Shown in pieces: positions 15,887 through 23,556 of a stretch of DNA of 44,076 nt (position 1 is its first letter; each line of letters opens with the position of its first letter). Location of the stretch: contig JAEYTY010000103.1 of NCBI GenBank assembly GCA_023433775.1, positions 1 through 44,076 on the forward strand, written 5' to 3'. Both the position numbers and the translations under genes were made by a program. The DNA comes from Pseudomonadota bacterium. GTDB lineage: Bacteria; Pseudomonadota; Alphaproteobacteria; Rhizobiales; Devosiaceae. The notes beneath the pieces were generated by a model. It was not told where the DNA came from, did not search any database, and saw only the letters and a program-made list of their open reading frames with translations.

Positions 15887-16477
15887 ATGTCGGAAAATGA
15901 AAAGCCGGGTCTGCGCGAGCGCAAGCGGCGCGAAACGCTGCAACGCATCACCGATGCCGGGCTGCGCCTGTTCGCGTCCAAAGGCTATGAAGCCACCACG
16001 CTCGACGCCATCGCCGTCGAAGCGGGCATCTCCCGCCGGACCTTTTTCCATTACTTCAAGTCCAAGGACGACATTCTGCTCTCCGTGCAGCAGGGCATGG
16101 GACAGCAGCTTGTGGCCAGCCTGGCCCAGCGCGTGCCCGGGGAGAGTCCGCTACAGGCTTTGCGCGGAGCCGCATTGCGGGCAATTGAAGCCATTCCGCT
16201 CGACGAACTGGTCGTCATTGACCGGCTGATGATGTCCAGCGAGACCGTGCAGGCCAGCAAGCAGGCGAGCTATGCCCGCGACGAAACGGTGCTGTTCGAA
16301 GGTCTAAAGGTCCATTGGCCGGAAGAGGATGAAATGACCCTGCGGATCCTCGCCATGTTCACCATTGGCATGGGGCGGATTGCGCTCGGCGCCTGGCGCA
16401 GTGATGGCGGAAATCGCCCCCTGGCGGACTATGCCGCGGCCGCCTTTGACAGGCTCCACCTATTGGTGGCGAAATGA
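15887..16477 (+). CDS. TetR family transcriptional regulator
   Basis: 196 residues from the ATG at 15887 (MSENEKPGLRERKRRETLQR), with AAGAGG at 15876-15881, 5 bases upstream. The N-terminal helix-turn-helix is typical: RITDAGLRLFASKGYEATTL and DAIAVEAGISRRTFFHYFKS. The C-terminal ligand domain has no recognisable specificity. It is divergent from the SDR gene with two shared operators between them, so it likely represses both that gene and itself until an inducer binds. Its stop overlaps the next gene's ATG as ATGA, so the downstream gene may be in the same transcript. Confidence 0.95.
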   Translation: MSENEKPGLRERKRRETLQRITDAGLRLFASKGYEATTLDAIAVEAGISRRTFFHYFKSKDDILLSVQQGMGQQLVASLAQRVPGESPLQALRGAALRAIEAIPLDELVVIDRLMMSSETVQASKQASYARDETVLFEGLKVHWPEEDEMTLRILAMFTIGMGRIALGAWRSDGGNRPLADYAAAAFDRLHLLVAK

Positions 16478-17151
16478 CGCCAAGGCTGACGACCCTCCTC
16501 CTGCCGCGCCAAGTCATTGTTCTGCTTTGGCTGTGGCTGGGTTTGGCCGGAGCTTACGCAGGGGAGACCGCATTGAAAGCTGAAGAGATCGCACGATTGA
16601 TCAGCCAGTCGAGCCTTCAGGACGAAATCCTTGGGGTGATGGAGCTGGAACTGCCTTCGCCAGCCGATGAAGGGCTCGACGACTTCAAGATAGAGCCATC
16701 GGACCGCCAGTCCTTTGCCATCGACGGGTCCGGCGGCTGGTATTATGTGCTCGGCGACGGGCGAATTCTTATGGTTGAATCAGAAGGCACGGCGGGTGTT
16801 GTGGCCCCCGATTTCGAGACATTCCTCGCCATCGCGACCGGTCTGCCCGGCTGGCGCGACGCGTTGCGCTTTGTTGGCGAGGCCGATCTTGAAACAGCGC
16901 GCGCCGCATGGCTGGACTATGTCCGTCAATGGGACCTCGATGCCGCAATGGATAAGCCATGGCCCTACTATCCGGAGCAATTTTCGATTGCGACGCCCGG
17001 GCTTGCGCGCGAGGCCATCCGCGCCGAATTCGGCATTTCCGCCGCCTCAGATCCGTTTGCCGCCCTCTATCAGGCCGTCAATATGCTCAATGGCGACGTG
17101 AAGGTGGCCTGGCAAGGCGCGGATTTCGAGATTTTTGGCGCCGGGCCCTGA
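16474..17151 (+). CDS. hypothetical protein with weak SUKH (SMI1/KNR4) resemblance
   Basis: 225 residues from the ATG overlapping the tetR stop. The first 30 residues look like a signal peptide: a hydrophobic core (IVLLWLWLGLAGA) and a possible AYA-GE cleavage site. An alternative TTG start at 16573 has AGGGGAGA (16560-16567) 5 bases upstream and would give a 192-residue cytoplasmic protein starting MKAEEIARLISQ. The segment FAIDGSGGWYYVLGDGRILM and APDFETFLAIATGL resembles the SUKH fold (a Gly-Gly-x-Y-Y strand and a final (D/S)FExFL motif). SUKH proteins are often immunity proteins, but no toxin gene is near. The function is not known; the SUKH assignment is tentative. Confidence 0.7.
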   Translation: MTPRLTTLLLPRQVIVLLWLWLGLAGAYAGETALKAEEIARLISQSSLQDEILGVMELELPSPADEGLDDFKIEPSDRQSFAIDGSGGWYYVLGDGRILMVESEGTAGVVAPDFETFLAIATGLPGWRDALRFVGEADLETARAAWLDYVRQWDLDAAMDKPWPYYPEQFSIATPGLAREAIRAEFGISAASDPFAALYQAVNMLNGDVKVAWQGADFEIFGAGP

Positions 17152-17157
17152 TGGCGT

Positions 17158-18438
17158 TCAGCCGCCGGCGGTCGGCAGGGTCAAATCGCCCGAGGTCAGC
17201 TTGCTGGCGGTGATGGCCGCATTGGCCTTTTCGCGCGGCAGTTCCAGGCTCGTCCAAACGCTCACCAGCGCATGGCGCAGCTCGAAGATCATCTCATCCG
17301 TATGCAGCGGCGTCGGGGTAATGCGCAGCCGCTCGGTGCCCTTGGGCACGGTCGGATAATTGATCGGCTGGATATAGATATTGTGCTTGTCGAGCAGCAT
17401 GTCGCTTGCCGCCTTCACCGCCCGCGCATCGCCCACGATCAGCGGCACGATATGGGTGGCCGTCTCCATCACCGGCAGCCCGGCGTCGGCGAGAATGGCC
17501 TTGGTGAGGCGGGCCTGGCGCTGATGCATCATCCGCTCATGCCCATTGCCCTTGAGGTGCTCGATAGAGGCACGAGCGGCGGCGCAGAGGGCCGGGGGCA
17601 GGGCGGTGGTGAAGATGAATTCGGGCGCATAGGAACGCACAGCGTCCACGATCGATTTGTTGGCGGCGATATAGCCGCCCATGACGCCAAAGCCCTTGGC
17701 CAGCGTGCCCTCGATGATGTCGATGCGCTCCATCAGCCCGTCGCGCTCGGCAATGCCACCGCCGCGCGGGCCATACATGCCAACGGCGTGCACTTCGTCG
17801 ATATATGTCAGCGCGCCGAACTCTTCAGCGAGATCACAGATTTCCTTGATGGGGGCGACATCGCCATCCATCGAATAGACCGATTCAAAGCAGATCAGCT
17901 TGGGCCGCTTGCGGTCCACCTGCATCAGCATTTCGCGCAAATGCGCCACGTCATTGTGCCGGAAAATCTTCTTTTCCATGCCGGACTGGCGCACGCCCTG
18001 AATCATCGAGGCATGGTTGAGCTGGTCCGAGAAAATGATGCAATCGGGCAGCAGCCGGGCAATGGTGGAAATCGCCGCTTCGTTGGAGACAAAGCCCGAG
18101 GTGAAAACCAGCGCCGCTTCCTTGCGGTGCAGATCGGCGAGCGAACGCTCAAGCTCGACCAGCGGCCTGTTGGTGCCCGAAATATTGCGGGTGCCACCGG
18201 CGCCGACACCCATCTGGCCGGCCGTCTGCTGCATGGCGGCGACGACTTTTTCGTGCTGCCCCATGCCCAGATAATCATTGGAGCACCAGATGGTGATCTC
18301 GCGGGCATTGTCCGATTCGTCGCGATAGACCGCACGGGGGAATTGCCCGGCAATCCGCTCAAGATCGGCAAATACACGATAGCGCTTTTCCGCCCGCAGT
18401 GTGTCCACTGCATCTTCGAAAATGCCGCGATAATCCAT
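17158..18438 (-). CDS. hemA: 5-aminolevulinate synthase
   Basis: Condenses glycine and succinyl-CoA to 5-aminolevulinate, the first step of haem synthesis in alphaproteobacteria (Shemin pathway). 426 residues from the ATG at 18438 (MDYRGIFEDAVDTLRAEKRY), with AAAGGA about 9 bases upstream. The signature glycine-rich loop is GVGAGGTRNISGTNRPLVEL, the PLP-contact region IDEVHAVGMYG, and the PLP Lys in EGTLAKGFGVMGGYIA. The C-terminus (PKGTERLRITPTPLHTDEMI) is complete. A match to the FNR/FixK box lies 83 bp upstream of the start, so it is probably induced at low oxygen. It is convergent with the SUKH-like gene. Confidence 0.98.
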   Translation of the reverse strand: MDYRGIFEDAVDTLRAEKRYRVFADLERIAGQFPRAVYRDESDNAREITIWCSNDYLGMGQHEKVVAAMQQTAGQMGVGAGGTRNISGTNRPLVELERSLADLHRKEAALVFTSGFVSNEAAISTIARLLPDCIIFSDQLNHASMIQGVRQSGMEKKIFRHNDVAHLREMLMQVDRKRPKLICFESVYSMDGDVAPIKEICDLAEEFGALTYIDEVHAVGMYGPRGGGIAERDGLMERIDIIEGTLAKGFGVMGGYIAANKSIVDAVRSYAPEFIFTTALPPALCAAARASIEHLKGNGHERMMHQRQARLTKAILADAGLPVMETATHIVPLIVGDARAVKAASDMLLDKHNIYIQPINYPTVPKGTERLRITPTPLHTDEMIFELRHALVSVWTSLELPREKANAAITASKLTSGDLTLPTAGG

Positions 18439-18849
18439 GGAGCCGATCCTTTGCACTGCGGCTGAACCGACTCAACAGGTCCAGACTGCGGTGATCTTAT
18501 CTAGAGCGTGCTGCGCCGCGTTGATATAGGTCAATTCGACGCGCGCATTCCGCTAAGTCATTGATGATGAACGCTATGGCGCACTGACATCAGAGCCATT
18601 CTAAATTGTTGTGGCCCTTCTGCCAATCATTTCGGCAAACACTTCCCTCGCCGGCGCCTCAATGATGCGGGCTGGGTCCGCTTCAGGGTGTGGGCGGCGC
18701 GGGCCGGTCAGTCCCGTTATTTGTGATTGAAGCCATGGGGAAAGCCCCCAATTCCCGGGTTAACGTCGTGCTGCTCTATGTGTTGATACTATCTCCAGTC
18801 TGCGCTTAGATCAGTAAATGCGTGCTGAAGGCCGGAGGGGGATTGTTCA
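18439..18849. other. non-coding spacer between hemA and the acyltransferase-like gene
   Basis: About 410 bp of divergent spacer. It contains the FNR/FixK-like box at 18521-18534 on the hemA side and a GGAGGGG ribosome site (18834-18840) for the right-hand gene. I see no open frame with a ribosome site, no RNA gene and no repeat shared with the rest of the window. Confidence 0.7.
18521..18534. promoter_or_regulatory. FNR/FixK-type box upstream of hemA
   Basis: TTGAT-ATAG-GTCAA matches the consensus TTGAT-N4-ATCAA at 9 of 10 fixed positions with exact spacing. It lies 83 bases before the hemA start. FnrN/FixK/FnrL control of hemA is documented in other alphaproteobacteria, so oxygen-linked control is likely here. 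Confidence 0.75.
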
Positions 18850-20175
18850 GTGAAGAGTTTTTCGTCGTCCAGTTTTGCCGGACAACAGTCAGACGCCCTT
18901 GCTTTGGCGACCGCTGCTGTAACCCGCGATCCGCAGGCGCTGTTCACCGATTTCCAGTGGTTCCTGTTCGAAGGCCGCGACACGGTTTTCTTCACCGCCT
19001 TTTCCACCCAGTCCTATGACAAGGACGGGCTGACCAATATGGTCGCCGAAATGGTGACCCTCGCGCCCCAACTGACCCACGGCTTTGTCGGCGCGCAGCC
19101 TGGCCAGCCCTTTCCCAAGCATATGCTCGACGCCATCACCTCGGTGGAGATGGTCGACGATTTCGAGGGTTATCCCGACAAGTGGCTCGGCAAGTCGCAG
19201 GATATTTTCGCCGAAAAAGAACTGCCGCTCTTCCGCGTCATGGCGGCAGTTCGCAAGGGTGGGCCGGACGAACAGGGCCGTGCCTCGATCATTCAGGTTC
19301 GCTCCAGCCATGCCGTCATCGAAGGCTCCGATTCCGCCCTGCTGACCCGCTCGCAAATCTCCAGCCATGGCGTCATGTCCGATGGTCACAACAAGCTGCC
19401 CTGGGCCGACCGGGTCAAAAGCGCCCTCCGCGGCGGGGCTATGGCGTTCCTCTACATGTTCTTCGCGCTTATTCTGGCGCCGCCCGTGCACCCCTGGGGC
19501 TTCAAGACACTGGCCATTGAGCGCCACCGCCTGCGCCTCCTCGCCAACAAGCTCGGCGTGCGCCAGCGCTCACTGATGTTTGCGCTGGTGACCCATGCGC
19601 TCAATGGCGATGGCCCGCAGAAATATATGAGCAAGAAGGTGATCGGCGCCGCCTACACCATGCTCGACACCAAGCGTCACAGCACCGACGACGATTTCTT
19701 CCGCGTTCGCGCTCTCGAAGCCAAGTTCACCGTAAAGGACGATTTCGTCGACTATGTCCGCGCCGTGGACGATACTGTCGCCGGCATCGAGCAGAAGGAT
19801 ATCACCTCATTCCAGGTGGTGATCAATTCCATGTTCAAGGCCCTGCGCGGGGTCAATCGCCTGCTGCCCTTCATGCCCGGGCGCCGCTTCTGGCGCTTCA
19901 ATGGCGGGATGCATATCGTGCTCACCCTCGTGCCGCCGCACCGCACCTATGGGCCCATGACCCATGGCATGGTCGAGCCGATTTATTGCGGCGCCTGGCA
20001 TTCGGAGAGCAATATCTGCACCTTCTGCCCCGGGCGCGAATATGTCACGCTCAATTTCTCCCTCGAACAGCGCCACATCGCTAATGTCGACAAGGTGTTG
20101 CAATTGCTCGAAGAGGTGGAGCGCCGCGACGTCACCCCGCGCCCCGTCACACCATCCGTCGAGCGCCTGCACTAA
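18850..20175 (+). CDS. condensation-domain acyltransferase-like protein (WS/DGAT-related)
   Basis: 441 residues from a GTG at 18850 with GGAGGGG (18834-18840) 9 bases upstream. The N-terminal half resembles the wax ester synthase/diacylglycerol acyltransferase fold: TDFQWFLFEGRDTVFFTAF is not in the usual family start, but IIQVRSSHAVIEGSDSALLTR is placed like the HHxxxDG active-site motif, here degenerate as (S)HAVIEG. The central stretch MAFLYMFFALILAPPV is hydrophobic. The C-terminus (GMHIVLTLVPPHRTYGPMTH; YVTLNFSLEQRHIANVDKVL) resembles the WS_DGAT C domain. If active it would make storage or membrane esters from acyl-CoA. The altered motif makes the chemistry uncertain. It is a lone gene, convergent with arsC. 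Confidence 0.65.
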   Translation: MKSFSSSSFAGQQSDALALATAAVTRDPQALFTDFQWFLFEGRDTVFFTAFSTQSYDKDGLTNMVAEMVTLAPQLTHGFVGAQPGQPFPKHMLDAITSVEMVDDFEGYPDKWLGKSQDIFAEKELPLFRVMAAVRKGGPDEQGRASIIQVRSSHAVIEGSDSALLTRSQISSHGVMSDGHNKLPWADRVKSALRGGAMAFLYMFFALILAPPVHPWGFKTLAIERHRLRLLANKLGVRQRSLMFALVTHALNGDGPQKYMSKKVIGAAYTMLDTKRHSTDDDFFRVRALEAKFTVKDDFVDYVRAVDDTVAGIEQKDITSFQVVINSMFKALRGVNRLLPFMPGRRFWRFNGGMHIVLTLVPPHRTYGPMTHGMVEPIYCGAWHSESNICTFCPGREYVTLNFSLEQRHIANVDKVLQLLEEVERRDVTPRPVTPSVERLH

Positions 20176-20207
20176 GGCGGGGGCGAACCGGCACCACATT
20201 GGGCAAG

Positions 20208-20630
20208 TCAGGCAAGCCGCTTCCCTTCGGCGTCGATGATGACCTCGCCGTCCTCCTTGGTGAACGGCCCGATATCGGGGTTCTCGAGAATGTCGAGCAC
20301 AATCTCGGATGGCCGGCAGAGCCGCGTGCCCAGCGGGGTCTCCACGAACGGACGGTTGAGCAGGATCGGATGCGCCGCAATGGCGTCGAGCAGCTCATCA
20401 TCCGTTTTGGCCGGATCGCCCAGCGCGAGCTCCTCATATGGCGTGTCCTTCTTGCGCATGGCATCGCGCAGCGACAGGCCCGCGGCGGCGACAAGCGCGA
20501 CGATCCGCTCGCGGCTCGGCGGGGTCTTGAGATACTCGACGACAACAGGCTCGACCCCGGACTGCCGGATCATCGCCAGCGTATTGCGGGACGTGCCGCA
20601 TTCGGGATTGTGATAGATGGTCACGGTCAT
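20208..20630 (-). CDS. arsC: arsenate reductase, glutaredoxin-linked type
   Basis: Reduces arsenate to arsenite using glutathione/glutaredoxin. 140 residues from the ATG at 20630; the frame is open far upstream but that part lies inside aqpS. The active-site Cys is in YHNPECGTSRNTLAMIR (Cys about residue 12), and the substrate-binding Arg residues fall in ILLNRPFV and RLCRPSE, as in plasmid R773 ArsC. The C-terminal EVIIDAEGKRL is typical. Its ATG overlaps the aqpS stop (ATGA), so the two are coupled as the end of the arsR-aqpS-arsC operon. Confidence 0.97.
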   Translation of the reverse strand: MTVTIYHNPECGTSRNTLAMIRQSGVEPVVVEYLKTPPSRERIVALVAAAGLSLRDAMRKKDTPYEELALGDPAKTDDELLDAIAAHPILLNRPFVETPLGTRLCRPSEIVLDILENPDIGPFTKEDGEVIIDAEGKRLA

Positions 20631-21322
20631 GTTCGGTCTTCCGGATTGATGGGGGTCTGGCTTGTGCTGGGAACACGCAGCAGCCAGGTCATGAGGGCCA
20701 GCGCAACAAGGGCGCCGGCGAGCTGGGAGACGATAAAGCCCGGCAGGTCGAGCGGGCGGATGCCTGAAAAACTGTCGGTCAACGACCGCGCGATCGCCAC
20801 AACCGGGTTCGCGAATGAGGTCGACGCCGTGAACCAATAGGCCGCACTTATATAAAGGCCCACCAGCATGGGCACGGCCTTCCTCTCAAACCGCAAACCG
20901 GCGAGAATAACCGCGACCAGGCCGAACGCGGCGACCCCTTCCGAAAACCATTGCCCGCCGCCGGTGCGCACATGTGTCGATACCTGCAGCAGTGGCAGCG
21001 CGAACATCGCGTGAGCCACGACAGCGCCGATCATGCCGCCGAGAACCTGCACAAGGGCGTAAAGGCCCGCGTCACGCCAGGGCAGGTCCCGCCGCAGCGC
21101 GAACACCAGCGACACGGCCGGATTGAAATGGGCGCCCGAGATCGGCCCGAAAATGCTGATCAGCACGACGAGGATGGCGCCGGTCGCGATGGTATTGGCG
21201 AGCAGCGCCAGGCCGATATCGGCCGTCAGGGTCTCGGCCATGATGCCGGAGCCGACCACGGTGGCGACAAGGAGCCCGGTGCCGAGCGCCTCGGCCACCA
21301 GGCGGCGCTGCAGGTCGATCAT
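20627..21322 (-). CDS. aqpS: arsenite-efflux aquaglyceroporin
   Basis: 231 residues with six hydrophobic segments of the MIP family. The first channel box is GAHFNPAVSLVFAL (NPA). The second is SFANPVVAIARSL, NPV instead of NPA. In Sinorhizobium meliloti AqpS replaces the ArsB/Acr3 pump and lets arsenite formed by ArsC leave the cell down its gradient. The neighbours arsR (upstream) and arsC (overlapping by 4 bases) match that operon, so the assignment relies on both sequence and context. No arsB, acr3 or arsH is seen in the window. Confidence 0.92.
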   Translation of the reverse strand: MIDLQRRLVAEALGTGLLVATVVGSGIMAETLTADIGLALLANTIATGAILVVLISIFGPISGAHFNPAVSLVFALRRDLPWRDAGLYALVQVLGGMIGAVVAHAMFALPLLQVSTHVRTGGGQWFSEGVAAFGLVAVILAGLRFERKAVPMLVGLYISAAYWFTASTSFANPVVAIARSLTDSFSGIRPLDLPGFIVSQLAGALVALALMTWLLRVPSTSQTPINPEDRT

Positions 21323-21403
21323 GCTGGGGCTTCGCTCGAATTGGTCGTGCCATCCATCGCGCCGATGCCGTTCAGCTTCGCAGCGCCCTTTTTATATATG
21401 CGA

Positions 21404-21766
21404 TCAGCAGACATTCTTTCCCTCCGGCGCCGGTGAACAGCAAGGCGTGAATTCGGCAACCAGCGGCTCGCACAATTCCGGCCTGCCGCCGCAGCAGTCC
21501 TGCACGAGAAAGCTGGTTGTCTCCCGGATGCGGTCTATGACGGCCCGGTAGATGATCGACCGGCTATGGCGCTCAAACGCGATCAGCCCCGCACGCGTCA
21601 GGATCGCAAGGTGTGTGGACATGGTGTTTTGCGGCACCGCGAGCCGCCGCGCGATCTCCCCGGCCGGCAAGCCTTCCGGCTCCTGCTCCATAAGCAGGCG
21701 GAAGGTCTCCAGCCTTGTGGGCTGGGAGAGCGCCGCGAACACTGTGATTGCATCTGAAGATTCCAT
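21404..21766 (-). CDS. arsR: ArsR family arsenical-responsive repressor
   Basis: 120 residues. Winged helix-turn-helix of the ArsR/SmtB family (SQPTRLETFRLLMEQEPEGL, then ARRLAVPQNTMSTHLAILTR). The classic ELCVCDL sensor of R773 ArsR is absent; instead Cys residues cluster at the C-terminus: QDCCGGRPELC, TPCCSP and a final NVC. This suggests an arsenite site formed there. It is the first gene of the arsR-aqpS-arsC operon, about 80 bp before aqpS. No good ribosome site is seen; an inverted repeat lies 11 bp upstream of the start and is a likely operator. Confidence 0.95.
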   Translation of the reverse strand: MESSDAITVFAALSQPTRLETFRLLMEQEPEGLPAGEIARRLAVPQNTMSTHLAILTRAGLIAFERHSRSIIYRAVIDRIRETTSFLVQDCCGGRPELCEPLVAEFTPCCSPAPEGKNVC

Positions 21767-21776
21767 ATATCGACGA

Positions 21777-21790
21777 TTATAGAATTATAA
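21777..21790. promoter_or_regulatory. possible ArsR operator
   Basis: TTATA-GAAT-TATAA, a 5-bp inverted repeat in an AT-rich patch, 10 bases upstream of the arsR start codon. Confidence 0.5.
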
Positions 21791-21930
21791 GGTGTTGTCA
21801 AGATGTGGGGATTGTTGGCGGTGAGCAGGGGCGGCTGGTTGCAGGAAGGGATGATGAGGCCCGGCGACCGGAACGGGGTGGTTTGCGGACAGGCAGGTTT
21901 CAGGTCGCTAGGCCGAGAAACTGCCCTGGA

Positions 21931-22560
21931 TCAAGTAATTTGTCGGACGGGTTGCCTGACGATGATTTTTCGGTTCGCGGGGGCCACACGGTTGAAATCA
22001 TCGAGGTAAATTTCGTGGTAGGGGCCCGCTGCTTCAAGTCCTGTCTGAGGCAGGTACTCGCCATAAAGACCCGCAAGAACGGTCGGCAATTCGTCTATCG
22101 CTCCAACGTGCATATACTGAACACATCGGCCCTCCGCGATGGCCTCCCAACGAGGTTTAATCATCTCACCCAAGTCGGGGCGCATCTCAAGCACTGAAGC
22201 GCTTAGTTGGTCCTCACCAGCCCAAACCGGCAGCGTAATCTGAATACGCCAATTCCATTTATCGCGACGGCCAGCAGCAAGATCATTCATGTCTTCGGCC
22301 CAATACAGGACTTCCAGCGGCGGTTCGACGAACGCCTTGCCCATGCGCTCTCGCGCCTCACGTCTGATCGGATAAATCGCAGTATAGAGCGCCTTCACCG
22401 CCGCGCCCACGGCTTGCTCTCCGGGAATGCCGTCACCGTCGAGGATTGCAAAGGGCAGCATAGGGACACTTACTTGGCTGAAATCGCCTTTCTTGGGTGC
22501 ATAAAGCGCAGCGAGCAGAGCCCGGTCTTGCGTCAGATCGATCATTCCGTTGGTGGCCAT
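21931..22560 (-). CDS. GyrI-like small-molecule-binding protein
   Basis: 209 residues from the ATG at 22560, preceded by GAGGAA 6 bases away; an inner ATG at 22545 overlaps the padR stop as ATGA. The sequence (MIDLTQDRALLAALYAPKKG; VKALYTAIYPIRREARERMG; VEPPLEVLYWAED; WNWRIQITLPVW; QYMHVGAIDELPTVLAGLYG) matches the stand-alone GyrI-like family (COG4832). Members bind or hydrolyse small cyclic or hydrophobic compounds. Start and padR end overlap by 19 bases, so the two genes are one transcription unit and the regulator probably controls it. The true ligand is unknown. Confidence 0.88.
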   Translation of the reverse strand: MATNGMIDLTQDRALLAALYAPKKGDFSQVSVPMLPFAILDGDGIPGEQAVGAAVKALYTAIYPIRREARERMGKAFVEPPLEVLYWAEDMNDLAAGRRDKWNWRIQITLPVWAGEDQLSASVLEMRPDLGEMIKPRWEAIAEGRCVQYMHVGAIDELPTVLAGLYGEYLPQTGLEAAGPYHEIYLDDFNRVAPANRKIIVRQPVRQIT

Positions 22561-23093
22561 GGCTTGTTCCTCATGTATTCCAAAGTAGTGGTGATCCAGA
22601 CACGCTCAGCGGCCAGTTGGCCCTCAGAAAAATCGAAAAGAACCTCAAGATGGTCAGGCATGGGCTGTTTTTGCCGCCTGAGACGTTCAATTCGCTGGAT
22701 CTCGGTATCTATTGACGCTTTGCGCTGCGTCAGGGACTCCAGTGCCGAGTCACGTGTCAGCGCGGGCCAGTGGACCATGCCCAATAGCAACGATGAAAAT
22801 GTAGAGCGGAACGTCGCCAGTGCTGTCTTGGTTTGGTCGAGCAGCACATCGCGCCCGTTAGCGGTGATCGAGAACACCTTCCGCGACTTGGCCCCGGCGG
22901 CGACTTCGGATTTTACCAGCCCAGCCTTTTCCAGCTTCCCCAGCACGAAATAAATGGATGAGAACCCGATCGGGGTCCATTCTCTCATTCCGCGCGTATC
23001 AATGACCTGTTCAAGCTCATACCCATGTCTGGGCATCTCGGAGACAAGACCGAGAAGCATTAGTTCCGCATCTGTAAGTTTTGCGAGCAGCAT
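22542..23093 (-). CDS. PadR family transcriptional regulator
   Basis: 183 residues from the ATG at 23093 (MLLAKLTDAELMLLGLVSEM). The N-terminal PadR winged helix is plain (MPRHGYELEQVIDTRGMREW; IGFSSIYFVLGKLEKAGLVK). The C-terminal half is the helical PadR_C-like dimer domain (DQTKTALATFRSTFSSLLLG; TEIQRIERLRRQK). PadR proteins usually repress their own operon and a detoxification function. Here the operon partner is the GyrI-like gene, with which it overlaps by 19 bases. A perfect 18-bp palindrome touches its start codon. Confidence 0.95.
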   Translation of the reverse strand: MLLAKLTDAELMLLGLVSEMPRHGYELEQVIDTRGMREWTPIGFSSIYFVLGKLEKAGLVKSEVAAGAKSRKVFSITANGRDVLLDQTKTALATFRSTFSSLLLGMVHWPALTRDSALESLTQRKASIDTEIQRIERLRRQKQPMPDHLEVLFDFSEGQLAAERVWITTTLEYMRNKPWPPTE

Positions 23094-23110
23094 ATTCTAG
23101 TACTAGAATA
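23093..23110. promoter_or_regulatory. perfect 18-bp palindrome at the padR start, likely operator
   Basis: TATTCTAGT-ACTAGAATA reads the same on both strands; its left base is the A of the padR ATG on the reverse strand. A regulator bound here would block both transcription start and ribosome entry. Confidence 0.75.
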
Positions 23111-23249
23111 AGCCTTGTGGCTTTGACAAGCCTAGAACGAAAAATGGTCGTTAAAATTTGACAATGGCAGCTATCAGGTGGGTTATTTTGTGCCTGTATG
23201 ACCGCAATGGGGTCGAGAGCAGCCATTTCGCCACCCCTACCTATCCATC

Positions 23250-23532
23250 TTATCCCCGGGCCAAAAACCTCAGGCATACTCTCCCCATCAACCGGGAAGA
23301 GATGGAGTTGCAACGATCAACTGCCCGGTGACAGTCGGGAGGCCTCTTCATCGTCGCAAGGAGGCTGGGCTCGGAGATGGGTTCGTGATGGCAACATCCC
23401 CCTAGGAAACTCCCCCTCGCCAGAAATCCCGGCGCTCCGAGACGTCTTGCGTCTCATTTTTAAATTTCGAGACAAAAGGCGTCTCGGAGCACCATCAACT
23501 AAAGCGAAACCGGAGGCGGGAGCGTCGTCCGG
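23250..23532 (+). repeat. 283-bp dispersed repeat, copy A
   Basis: From TTATCCCCGGGCCA to TCGTCCGG, copied in reverse orientation at 43356-43638. By hand alignment I count about 31 differences over 283 bases (about 89 percent identity), eleven of them in one short stretch near 23385-23405. The 3' part carries a hairpin with perfect 11-bp arms GCTCCGAGACG (23434-23444) and CGTCTCGGAGC (23480-23490) enclosing GTCTC...TTTTTAAATTT...GAGAC; 23448-23503 is identical in the two copies. Neither copy has a transposase, and frames are not kept between them, so it is non-coding. The gap 23111-23801 has no gene; bases 23111-23249 hold nothing I recognise. Confidence 0.9.
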
Positions 23533-23556
23533 CGCTTCGAGACGTGCCTGAAAGGC

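Noticed and set aside
17272..18465. 397-codon plus-strand frame over hemA
   Set aside because: Antisense shadow; hemA motifs on the other strand are unambiguous.
23198..23551. 117-codon open frame covering repeat copy A (and partial matching frames in copy B)
   Set aside because: The frame is broken in copy B by a stop and a shift, there is no ribosome site, and the conserved part is a DNA hairpin; the shared peptide is a by-product of the repeat.
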